Shown: piece after piece, positions 13,601 through 26,400 of the stretch
Numbering within the stretch: the first letter of the stretch is position 1
How the letters are laid out: the number at the start of each line of letters is the position of its first letter
NCBI RefSeq assembly: GCF_947172395.1
Contig: NC_069100.1
Coordinates: forward strand, 2,423,001 to 2,487,000
DNA from: Bicyclus anynana
Taxonomy: Eukaryota > Arthropoda > Insecta > Lepidoptera > Nymphalidae
Length of the DNA stretch: 64,000 bases
Direction: 5' to 3'
The notes under the pieces: model-generated
What the model was told of the DNA's origin: nothing
Seen by the model: only the letters and a program-made list of their open reading frames with translations
Database searches by the model: none
Program-made: the position numbers and the translations under genes

Positions 13601-13947
13601 TCGTAGTTTTTATTGTCATTGTTTTTTTCGCCTTTACCGTTAAGTTTTCCCACTGTTAACTTTTGCAATTACAATATATTTAGTAGGTATAATACATTTT
13701 GTTATATATAATTTATAAAGTTAAATCTGGTATGATGAATATTGTATATAATTTATAATTAATACTACTTTTTTCACAACAATAGTTATTGTTTGATTAT
13801 TGCTACAACTCAAGCAGAGGTTGTTATTGTCTCTATCATCATCCAATCTATAACAAAATGTTTTTCATTATTGTCTTGAAAGTCACTCCAAGTCCAAGTT
13901 GTATTTAAATAAGGATGAGTGAGGAACCTGAGACACAGCTTTAAACT
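10613..13947. other. Intergenic interval between divergent transcription units
   Basis: This holds the likely promoter of the minus-strand exon at 10481-10612 and of the poly(A) polymerase gene. Candidate elements are AAGATGGCGG at about 11119 and a GGCTGCCATG motif at about 13000. A possible non-coding exon ends with a GTGAGT donor near 12650. No coding exon is seen and the start sites cannot be placed from sequence alone. Confidence 0.3.
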
Positions 13948-14108
13948 ACCCGGGTACAAGTATGGTGACAGTTGCCTTATGAAGTCTATAATATGTACTA
14001 TTATCGTGAATCTCCGTGCATAATACATACTATTGTTGTGAAGTGCAGAAAAATGTCAAGAGTGAAATTAACTGTCACCATACCCATGCTATCTGAAAAA
14101 CACTTTAA
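13948..14108. mobile_element. Small inverted-repeat MITE, copy 2 (left end degraded)
   Basis: The right end, GTCACCATACCCATGCTATC then TGAAAAACACT, matches the MITE at 4857-4991. The left end keeps only TATGGTGACAGTTG. It lies about 300 bp upstream of the poly(A) polymerase start codon. Confidence 0.55.
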
Positions 14109-14408
14109 GGTGTCAGTAGAAATGGTGGTGTCATATTATGGATAGGTATATAAATCAAATAATCTAGATTCTGGAAATAACCTACTATACAAAATCAAAT
14201 AAACTAAAGCTGTTTTTCTATTCCAGTAGTATAGATAATCACTGGACAGTTAGCTTCTGAAATTCCAGTAATATTTGTTAATTGTTAATTTCAGATAAAA
14301 GTGCACCAGCAGTCTGCCTTGGCAGATCAGATGTTCATCCCACCACATCTAGTAATATAAGAATAGACATTAAGTTTGCTGCCGAGGTTTCTACATTAAT
14401 CTGACAAA

Positions 14409-17400
14409 ATGTGGCCAGCATCGCAGTACTCCCATTCCAATCAGCATGCTCAGAATGCAGCGAAAGCCAATGAGCATCAGAACCAGCAAAACTTGAAGAC
14501 GCTGGGAATGACATCTGCTATTTCAATGGCAGGTTTGTAAAACGTTTATTCAAATGTCTAATGCTAGCTGATGCTGCATAGTTTTACCCCCGTGGTTAAC
14601 ATTTCCGTAAGAATACGAGGATAATATATAGCCTATAGCCTTCATTGATAAATGGGCTATTAAACACTGAAAGAATTTTTCAAATTGGTCCAGTAGTTCC
14701 TGAGTTTAGCACATTCAAACAAACAAACAAACTCTTGAGTTTTATAATATTATTATAGATATAAAATTCTATATGGATACTAGCGGACTCGGTCAAGCTT
14801 CGCTTTGACTTACGCCTACCCCTACCTTACTCCTACCCTACACAACCCCTTTTTCTTGGCTATTAACGAATGCAAAACCGCGGAAATTGGTTGTGTGTTC
14901 TGGAGTTATAGCGTCAGGAAAGAAAAACCTGACTTATTTTTATATAGTAGATAAAATATTCTCTACTCTCCCAAACTTGGCTAATTTTTTTGATATTTTT
15001 TTGTGTATTTGTTATGGCAGAGTATTAGGTAGTCAAATTGGAGAATTGATTGATTGTTGTTAATTGAAAGTCATTAGTCACTTAAAAGAAGTTTTGATTA
15101 AAATACTACACTTTATCGCCGTTGAGGTTTTATATTTGGTTATTGATATGAAGAGGACGATTGTATTGATGTATATTTATTCTTTCACTGATTATAACAA
15201 TTGTAAGGCTGGTTTTACAGTCACGCGTTTCGGCAGCGCCGTCGGAGCGCGCGCGCTCGGATATGTATTGGGGTATTAGTAGCGTTTCAAATTCGCGCGC
15301 TTGAGCAGCGCCGTTCGTTGAACGCGTCCTATTCGCGCGACGCGGTCGAAGCGCGCGCCGCTCGTGCGCTTCTACGGCCATTGTGCGTTTTAGTCTCACG
15401 CCGTTGAGACGTGCCGTTAGGTACTGTTGTGTACAAAATGAATCACATCGATACGGGTCGAGTAATTGACGAAGTGCGAATTAGAAGATGTTTATGGGAC
15501 CCGGCCGATGATTTTTATAAGAATAAGGACGCAAAAAATAAAGCCTGGGAAGAAATTGGAAAGGAATTGTGTTGTGAAAATTTCAATACAGACTTAGGTA
15601 AGAAACATTTATTAATAAAATCTTTTTTGTTACATACATGTTTACCGCTAGTTGCACAAACGAAATCCTCCATCCTCCATTAAAACATAAACGTCTGCCG
15701 GGTCACCTAGTGAAAAATATTAATTGGGTAGGTAAATCAAATAAGCCACGACGATATTACTGCGTTTCGTTTCGTTCCATTTTTGAATTTCGCGGTAGGT
15801 GTCAACTACAATCAAATCAAATCAACACCTACTGTTCTTCGACGTTTTTGTTGCCTTTTTTTCCATAAAAAGTAAATAGCCAGTACTCTAACCGCATTGC
15901 CGTTCATTTTGTATCTGTTTGTACACGACTGTCTCACAGCAGCGAAACGCGCCGTACTAATTGAGGAGCGCCGTACTAGTTGGTGCACCGCTGTTCAAAC
16001 GCGCGCTGTCCAACAGCGCGCTGTCCAACGGCGCGTCTAGCGGCGTGACTGTAAAACCAGCCTAAAAGGATAGAAAATAAAAGGTTAGCAAATAGATGAA
16101 ACGGTGTGGAATGGAGAACTGGTAAAGATGTAATGTATGGGCGAAACAACATATCCACGCATGCGCGTTCGAGGGAATTCTAAATATGAAATGAATCTGG
16201 AATGTGAATGTAGATGGCCTAACCTAAAGTGGGCGAACGAAAGAGTTCGTTCGCCACACCACCGCCCTACGGAGAGAAAAAAAAAATATATAAAAATAAA
16301 AGAAGTAGTAAATGTGGTCTGTGGTAGTAAATGCACTAGAGAGCAGTCGTCCAGCCACGGCTTTAAAGGCGTGGAGTCGACGAGCAGCGTAGAGCGCGCC
16401 GGGCGGCGTGATGAGCGCACCGGGCGGCATGATGTCAGCGTGGCGGCGCGGAGAGTGCCCCGGGCAGCGATGTGCGCGAGCCAGGCGGCGCACCCTGCGC
16501 GCAGGGCCATGACATCAGATGTGCAGTTGGGCGTCGCGCGTGAGCAAGCGACGCGGAGACAGCGCGCCTGGCAGCGGTATGCGCGAGCCAGTGGCGCGGA
16601 TAGTGCGCAGTGCGCCAAGACACCAGTGCTGCAGTGCCGCGCATAATGAGCAGACGGCAAGGGGGCAGCAGGCGCGGCGGCGCGTGGTCGGCGCCGGAAC
16701 GCGCCGTGTGCCAAAAAATCAGCACTGGGGCGCTGCACGAGTTGAGTAGAGGCGGCGAGGCAGGCCGGGCGCCATGTCACCAGCGCTGGGTTGCCGCGCA
16801 ACAAGGGCAAACGGCGAGTGAGGGCGGCGCAGCGACGCGTGGACGGCGTCGAAGTGCACCGGATCCTGAATCAGCGCTGGGGCGCAACATTTATGGACGA
16901 TTTTTCTTGATTGAGTTTGAACATTTCTTGTGTTTTCAGCATTATTTTTTCACTGAAGTCTTGAATATATTTTTTTCTGACACAAACGGTTGCTATGTTA
17001 CGATTTTTCTTTTGATGCGTTGCGTGTTCCATTTTCGGTGGTCACCAATATCGCCATGGAGGTTTTACATTAGTATATTGATATGAGGCGGACGACGTAG
17101 ATTGGTATATTTATTCTTTCACTGATTATATTATAACAATATTATAACGATATAAAATAAAAGTACTATCAAATAGGTGATGCGATGTGGAATGGAGGAC
17201 TGGTAAAGATGTAATGTATGGGCGAAACAACATATCCACGCATGCGCGTTCGAGGGAATTCTAAATATGAAATGAATCTGGAATGTGAATGTAGATGGCC
17301 TAACCTAAAGTGGGCGAACGAAAGAGTTCGTTCGCCACACCTTTACTTCGACAAGGAACATGAGAAGTTATGTTTAACTGTTTTTAGGAACTACTAGAGC

Positions 17401-20400
17401 AAGGCATGTAAACCTCTGCCTTAAATATATTAGTCAAGGGTTTACAGATAATTAAGCCACTTTAGTTACCAGCAATCATACACTTTTAAGTGTAACAAAA
17501 AACTTTAATACACAAAACGCTCTATACTTGTCTGTACTGTCTTTTTAAAAGCTTTGTCTTTCTGTCTGTCAGTCTACCTTTCTGTTTCCCAGATATTAGC
17601 CCGGACGCTAATATCTGGAACAACAACCAATTTGAATTTGAGGACTTTTAATGGAAGATATAGGGGTAGCAATAGGCTACCTTTTATGCTGAAAAAATAT
17701 ATAAGTTTCAGCGGGATTTGTGAAAAATAGAATTTCACATGTACAATGTCACAGGCATCTGCTAGTTGTCCGTATAGTCTGTGTAGTCCATATTAATATA
17801 ATCATTAAAACAGATTTCTATAATCGTATAGTGTAGATAAACTCCTGATGTAAAATGTTATTTTGTTATTATAACAAATTAGCTTTGTAAATTTTCCTGT
17901 TTACTGCACAAGGTTATTTTACATTACAACTACTTAACTGCAAGGTTCACAGATAAAGCAATGATATGGAATAGTATTTCTACTTTTGCTTATACAATAA
18001 TTATAATAATAACAAATCTATACTAATATAATAAAGCTGAAGAGTTTGTTTGTTTATTTGTTTGTTTGTTTGTTTGTTTGTTTGTTTGTTTGTTTGTTTG
18101 ATTGAACGCGCTAATGTCAGGAACTACTGGTCCGATTTGAAAAATTCTTTCAGTGTTAGACAGCCCATTTATCGAGGAAGGCTATTGGCTATATATTATC
18201 CCGGTATCCCCACGGGAACGGGAACCACGCGGGTGAAACCGCGCGGCATAAGCTAGTAGATTTATAAAGTTAAAATAATTTTTCAGAAACATGTGCAATT
18301 ATTATAGCCATGATAGCCCAATGAACATGACCTCTGCCCCTGATTCCAGAGGGTGTAGGTTCGAATCTAGTCCGGGGCATGCACCTCCAACTTTTCAGTT
18401 ATGTGCATTTTAAGAAATTTACTATCTCATGTCTCAAAAGGTTATGAAGAACATTGTGACGAAACCTGCATACCTGAGAATTTTCTTAATTTGTTGCATC
18501 TGTAAAGTGTGCCAATCCACATTGGGCTAGCATGGTGGACTATTTGGCTTACCCCTCTCATTCTTAGAAGAGATTTGAGCTCAGTAGTAAGCGGTATATA
18601 GGTTGATGATGATAATACAAATATGTACCATATCAGCTCAATTGATTAATAAAGAGCAGTCTAGTTTAATTGACCCCTCTAAGTAAATTCCAAAAGGATT
18701 TTGTTGATATTTTTAAAATTTAATTTTGTCTTAAATCACTCATTTGCACAGCTGTAAATTCCTACTTTGCTTGGTATGTCAATTCTAACTATAAAAAAAT
18801 ACCTATAACTAATTTTAGTTATAGTTCATACTAGGTTATATTATACTAACATAATAAAAAGCTGAAGAGTTTGTTTGAACACATTTATTTCTGCAATTAC
18901 TAGCAGATTTAAAAAACCCTGTTTGCTGAAGTTATATTTTAACCCACTTTACTTCTTCACCAGGTCCAAAACCCATAGACATAGAGAAAACAAATGAGCT
19001 CAAAGATGCTTTGGTTCCATTCGGAGTGTTTGAATCTGAACAAGAGATGCACCATCGTATGGAGGTATTGGGATCATTGCACAGACTCGTGAGGCAGTGG
19101 ATCAGGGACGAGTCGCTCAGGAAAAACATGCCGCCCAGTGTGGCTGACACAGTTGGTGGGAATATCTACACGTTTGGATCTTATAGACTTGGGGTGAGTT
19201 TAATTGCTATTACGTACTTCATGATTTTTTAACCCTACACCATCGTCCGAGATCTGCACTTGATATACGATCGACCTGGACCTAAGATATTTCATCTCCG
19301 TTAGTTTCTAAGTACGAAAGATTGATTTCACCCTGAGTTTTAAAAATAGAGTTGTCATCGAACATTTTGAGGACCTAGGTAGCTATCCTGACTATTTTAC
19401 GATGGTGTCTTTCTGTGTGTGTATATATGTGTAACATTCTCATAACTTTGAAACAGCCGTAACAAATTGTTTCTAATAGCAGTAAGCAAGTGTGCACATT
19501 GGTGGCGCTAAACCAAAGGTAGTCTTGGTGACATCTGCTTTTCATTTAACACTTGTAAGATGTGGTCCTGGTGTGTCCTGCTAAATATTACTCTGGGGAT
19601 ATATGACGGTTTTCCTCTTACCATCAGGTGAGCCTTATGTCAATTATTTACTCATTGTCATGCTCAAAGTGATCAGAATGAAGGTAGCACATACAATGTT
19701 ATTTTTCGGTTTTTAGTTTATTTTTGTGATTTTGAACTTGGTTCAATATTTTTGTTAAAAATATATGTTTCTGTTTTTAGTGTTAGTGAACGAAAGCACC
19801 ACAGTATGGGCAATTTCGTTGTTTTCATTTTAACACAAAACTACAGAAACGAATTTCATGAAAATTAAATGGGACCAATCTGGAAGTATTCTCATTCAAA
19901 CTAAAAAAGGAATTTTCAAAATTGGTTAAGAAATGACCAAGTTGACGAAGACGAATTGAGAACCTCCTGCTTTTTTTTTGAAGTCGGTTAAAAATAGTTA
20001 AAAAGTTAAACTTACTACTAATTTCTCCAGGTGCATCACCGCGGAGCTGATATCGACGCTCTGTGTGTGGCCCCGCGGCACATCGACCGCTCCGACTACT
20101 TCGCTTCCTTCTATGAGCTCCTCAAGACACAGCCCCAGGTAACTAGTGTTATACTGGTTTTAATGGCAAAAAACACACCCACAACTGGAAAATGGGTTTA
20201 TATTTGTCTAGTACAGTTTTAGGTATTTTTAATAAATTGCCCGAACTTTTCTACTAATAATACTAATGTGTTTTCAATGAATAACTGACCTATAGTCAAA
20301 GATTTTATACTCTAACGCGACAAAAAAGAAGTGAACAAAAGTGACTAATAGGGATGATGACAGTTTTTTAAATTGTATGTAAATTAAGAGTATGCTAATA

Positions 20401-23400
20401 GTAAAGCAATTTTGTAAAAGTAACAGAATATCTGCGATCATTACTTTCGGAGCTACAGGGGTTTAAAGGGTCAGATTTGCGGCGCTGCCGCGGATCCCTG
20501 ATATACGCCCCATACAAAATGGTACGAACTAATGACGTCGTAGGCACTTAATGATCATTAGTTTTGTATGGGCGTTTAAACAAAATTACTAATATCTTTG
20601 TTATTTCTGCGTTTATGTCTATAGTTCATGAAAATATCACATTTAATATAAGGAAGCTTAAATTGTATGAATTTTCATCTAATTACGAAAAAAGATTTTT
20701 AATAGATTTTTAAATTTAATAATATTATTTATTTTGCAAATATACAGTCAATCTTTGCTTTTTATGTATAAATTAGTTAACATAGACCTTATTTACCCGA
20801 ATTTATTATAAAAATCAATATATTCGAACCTAGTCATCATCCCCATTGTCTTAATTCAATTTAACAACGAAATTTATTTAAACAAATAACACTTAAATAT
20901 TGTCTACAATGTTGAGTTGTGTGTTCAGGAAGTGTATGTAAACACAAAATTGTGCATGTGTGCACTCAGTGGAGTAGATAAATTCAGATCACTTTTTGTG
21001 GTGATTTTGTAGAATGACTACAAATACTAACATATTTATAGAATAACATATTGTTGCATAGTAATTATGTTTGGATAATGGATGCATGTTGTTTTTTTTA
21101 TAGGTGAAGGATTTGCGTGCAGTTGAAGACGCGTTTGTGCCAGTCATCAAGATGAACTTTGACGGAATAGAGATTGATTTGCTGTTTGCAAGACTTGCAC
21201 TCAAGGAAATACCAGGTAAAAGAAACAGTTACTACACTACAGTTTAATTTTCTTGTAATTGCAGCTATAATAATTTTGCGATATGTTATGTTTAATATGA
21301 TTATGTTAAATCCACTAAACAAGTTGGCTGCCTAAGAGTGAGATGTGCATGCTCCGAACACGAGGTATGATATAGCTGGCGGTATACAAAAACATATCTC
21401 AGTGAGGTCGAAATATTTACGTAGTACCGCAGTTGCTAGAGCTGACTAGAAGTTGGTTACTTACTATACATGAGTTTGTCTGAAAAGTCCTGTGCCTCGT
21501 CTTATGTTGCATATGTACAGCGATAATCATCAACTGCTACTGCATTGCTTAAAAATGTATATATTGCTACTAGATTCCTTCGACCTCCGTGACGACATAT
21601 TGCTCAAGAACCTGGACCAGAAGTGCGTGCGCTCGCTCAACGGCTGCCGCGTGACGGACGAGATCCTGCGCCTCGTGCCCAACATCAACAACTTCCGCCT
21701 CACGCTGCGCGCCATCAAGCTGTGGGCCAAACGTGAGTACACCTCCCGCTGTGGCTGTGTCACTTGTTGCTCAACAACCTGGACCAGAAGTGCGTGCGCT
21801 CGCTCAACGGCTGCCGCGTGACGGACGAGATCCTGCGCCTCGTGCCCAACATCAACAACTTCCGCCTCACGCTGCGCGCCATCAAGCTGTGGGCCAAACG
21901 TGAGTACACCTCCCGCTGTGGCTGTGTCACTTGTTGCTCAACAACCTGGACCAGAAGTGCGTGCGCTCGCTCAACGGCTGCCGCGTGACGGACGAGATCC
22001 TGCGCCTCGTGCCCAACATCAACAACTTCCGCCTCACGCTGCGCGCCATCAAGCTGTGGGCCAAACGTGAGTACACCTCCCGCTGTGGCTGTGTCACTTG
22101 TTGCTCAACAACCTGGACCAGAAGTGCGTGCGCTCGCTCAACGGCTGCCGCGTGACGGACGAGATCCTGCGCCTCGTGCCCAACATCAACAACTTCCGCC
22201 TCACGCTGCGCGCCATCAAGCTGTGGGCCAAACGTGAGTACACCTCCCGCTGTGGCTGTGTCACTTGTTGCTCAACAACCTGGACCAGAAGTGCGTGCGC
22301 TCGCTCAACGGCTGCCGCGTGACGGACGAGATCCTGCGCCTCGTGCCCAACATCAACAACTTCCGCCTCACGCTGCGCGCCATCAAGCTGTGGGCCAAAC
22401 GTGAGTACACCTCCCGCTGTGGCTGTGTCACTTGTTGCTCAACAACCTGGACCAGAAGTGCGTGCGCTCGCTCAACGGCTGCCGCGTGACGGACGAGATC
22501 CTGCGCCTCGTGCCCAACATCAACAACTTCCGCCTCACGCTGCGCGCCATCAAGCTGTGGGCCAAACGTGAGTACACCTCCCGCTGTGGCTGTGTCACTT
22601 GTTGCTCAACAACCTGGACCAGAAGTGCGTGCGCTCGCTCAACGGCTGCCGCGTGACGGACGAGATCCTGCGCCTCGTGCCCAACATCAACAACTTCCGC
22701 CTCACGCTGCGCGCCATCAAGCTGTGGGCCAAACGTGAGTACACCTCCCGCTGTGGCTGTGTCACTTGTTGCTCAACAACCTGGACCAGAAGTGCGTGCG
22801 CTCGCTCAACGGCTGCCGCGTGACGGACGAGATCCTGCGCCTCGTGCCCAACATCAACAACTTCCGCCTCACGCTGCGCGCCATCAAGCTGTGGGCCAAA
22901 CGTGAGTACACCTCCCGCTGTGGCTGTGTCACTTGTTGCTCAACAACCTGGACCAGAAGTGCGTGCGCTCGCTCAACGGCTGCCGCGTGACGGACGAGAT
23001 CCTGCGCCTCGTGCCCAACATCAACAACTTCCGCCTCACGCTGCGCGCCATCAAGCTGTGGGCCAAACGTGAGTACACCTCCCGCTGTGGCTGTGTCACT
23101 TGTTGCTCAACAACCTGGACCAGAAGTGCGTGCGCTCGCTCAACGGCTGCCGCGTGACGGACGAGATCCTGCGCCTCGTGCCCAACATCAACAACTTCCG
23201 CCTCACGCTGCGCGCCATCAAGCTGTGGGCCAAACGTGAGTACACCTCCCGCTGTGGCTGTGTCACTTGTTGCTCAACAACCTGGACCAGAAGTGCGTGC
23301 GCTCGCTCAACGGCTGCCGCGTGACGGACGAGATCCTGCGCCTCGTGCCCAACATCAACAACTTCCGCCTCACGCTGCGCGCCATCAAGCTGTGGGCCAA

Positions 23401-26400
23401 ACGTGAGTACACCTCCCGCTGTGGCTGTGTCACTTGTTGCTCAACAACCTGGACCAGAAGTGCGTGCGCTCGCTCAACGGCTGCCGCGTGACGGACGAGA
23501 TCCTGCGCCTCGTGCCCAACATCAACAACTTCCGCCTCACGCTGCGCGCCATCAAGCTGTGGGCCAAACGTGAGTACACCTCCCGCTGTGGCTGTGTCAC
23601 TTGTTGCTCAACAACCTGGACCAGAAGTGCGTGCGCTCGCTCAACGGCTGCCGCGTGACGGACGAGATCCTGCGCCTCGTGCCCAACATCAACAACTTCC
23701 GCCTCACGCTGCGCGCCATCAAGCTGTGGGCCAAACGTGAGTACACCTCCCGCTGTGGCTGTGTCACTTGTTGCTCAACAACCTGGACCAGAAGTGCGTG
23801 CGCTCGCTCAACGGCTGCCGCGTGACGGACGAGATCCTGCGCCTCGTGCCCAACATCAACAACTTCCGCCTCACGCTGCGCGCCATCAAGCTGTGGGCCA
23901 AACGTGAGTACACCTCCCGCTGTGGCTGTGTCACTTGTTGCTCAACAACCTGGACCAGAAGTGCGTGCGCTCGCTCAACGGCTGCCGCGTGACGGACGAG
24001 ATCCTGCGCCTCGTGCCCAACATCAACAACTTCCGCCTCACGCTGCGCGCCATCAAGCTGTGGGCCAAACGTGAGTACACCTCCCGCTGTGGCTGTGTCA
24101 CTTGTTGCTCAACAACCTGGACCAGAAGTGCGTGCGCTCGCTCAACGGCTGCCGCGTGACGGACGAGATCCTGCGCCTCGTGCCCAACATCAACAACTTC
24201 CGCCTCACGCTGCGCGCCATCAAGCTGTGGGCCAAACGTGATTACACCTCCCGCTGTGGCTGTGTCACTTGTTGCTCAACAACCTGGACCAGAAGTGCGT
24301 GCGCTCGCTCAACGGCTGCCGCGTGACGGACGAGATCCTGCGCCTCGTGCCCAACATCAACAACTTCCGCCTCACGCTGCGCGCCATCAAGCTGTGGGCC
24401 AAACGTGAGTACACCTCCCGCTGTGGCTGTGTCACTTGTTGCTCAACAACCTGGACCAGAAGTGCGTGCGCTCGCTCAACGGCTGCCGCGTGACGGACGA
24501 GATCCTGCGCCTCGTGCCCAACATCAACAACTTCCGCCTCACGCTGCGCGCCATCAAGCTGTGGGCCAAACGTGAGTACACCTCCCGCTGTGGCTGTGTC
24601 ACTTGTTGCTCAACAACCTGGACCAGAAGTGCGTGCGCTCGCTCAACGGCTGCCGCGTGACGGACGAGATCCTGCGCCTCGTGCCCAACATCAACAACTT
24701 CCGCCTCACGCTGCGCGCCATCAAGCTGTGGGCCAAACGTGAGTACACCTCCCGCTGTGGCTGTGTCACTTGTTGCTCAACAACCTGGACCAGAAGTGCG
24801 TGCGCTCGCTCAACGGCTGCCGCGTGACGGACGAGATCCTGCGCCTCGTGCCCAACATCAACAACTTCCGCCTCACGCTGCGCGCCATCAAGCTGTGGGC
24901 CAAACGTGAGTACACCTCCCGCTGTGGCTGTGTCACTTGTTGCTCAACAACCTGGACCAGAAGTGCGTGCGCTCGCTCAACGGCTGCCGCGTGACGGACG
25001 AGATCCTGCGCCTCGTGCCCAACATCAACAACTTCCGCCTCACGCTGCGCGCCATCAAGCTGTGGGCCAAACGTGAGTACACCTCCCGCTGTGGCTGTGT
25101 CACTTGTTGCTCAACAACCTGGACCAGAAGTGCGTGCGCTCGCTCAACGGCTGCCGCGTGACGGACGAGATCCTGCGCCTCGTGCCCAACATCAACAACT
25201 TCCGCCTCACGCTGCGCGCCATCAAGCTGTGGGCCAAACGTGAGTACACCTCCCGCTGTGGCTGTGTCACTTGTTGCTCAACAACCTGGACCAGAAGTGC
25301 GTGCGCTCGCTCAACGGCTGCCGCGTGACGGACGAGATCCTGCGCCTCGTGCCCAACATCAACAACTTCCGCCTCACGCTGCGCGCCATCAAGCTGTGGG
25401 CCAAACGTGAGTACACCTCCCGCTGTGGCTGTGTCACTTGTTGCTCAACAACCTGGACCAGAAGTGCGTGCGCTCGCTCAACGGCTGCCGCGTGACGGAC
25501 GAGATCCTGCGCCTCGTGCCCAACATCAACAACTTCCGCCTCACGCTGCGCGCCATCAAGCTGTGGGCCAAACGTGAGTACACCTCCCGCTGTGGCTGTG
25601 TCACTTGTTGCTCAACAACCTGGACCAGAAGTGCGTGCGCTCGCTCAACGGCTGCCGCGTGACGGACGAGATCCTGCGCCTCGTGCCCAACATCAACAAC
25701 TTCCGCCTCACGCTGCGCGCCATCAAGCTGTGGGCCAAACGTGAGTACACCTCCCGCTGTGGCTGTGTCACTTGTTGCTCAACAACCTGGACCAGAAGTG
25801 CGTGCGCTCGCTCAACGGCTGCCGCGTGACGGACGAGATCCTGCGCCTCGTGCCCAACATCAACAACTTCCGCCTCACGCTGCGCGCCATCAAGCTGTGG
25901 GCCAAACGTGAGTACACCTCCCGCTGTGGCTGTGTCACTTGTTGCTCAACAACCTGGACCAGAAGTGCGTGCGCTCGCTCAACGGCTGCCGCGTGACGGA
26001 CGAGATCCTGCGCCTCGTGCCCAACATCAACAACTTCCGCCTCACGCTGCGCGCCATCAAGCTGTGGGCCAAACGTGAGTACACCTCCCGCTGTGGCTGT
26101 GTCACTTGTTGCTCAACAACCTGGACCAGAAGTGCGTGCGCTCGCTCAACGGCTGCCGCGTGACGGACGAGATCCTGCGCCTCGTGCCCAACATCAACAA
26201 CTTCCGCCTCACGCTGCGCGCCATCAAGCTGTGGGCCAAACGTGAGTACACCTCCCGCTGTGGCTGTGTCACTTGTTGCTCAACAACCTGGACCAGAAGT
26301 GCGTGCGCTCGCTCAACGGCTGCCGCGTGACGGACGAGATCCTGCGCCTCGTGCCCAACATCAACAACTTCCGCCTCACGCTGCGCGCCATCAAGCTGTG

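Noticed and set aside
16085..16810. A 241-codon open frame on the minus strand and a 169-codon one on the plus strand
   Set aside because: Both lie in the GC-rich degenerate minisatellite where stop codons are rare. The products are low-complexity and match no family.
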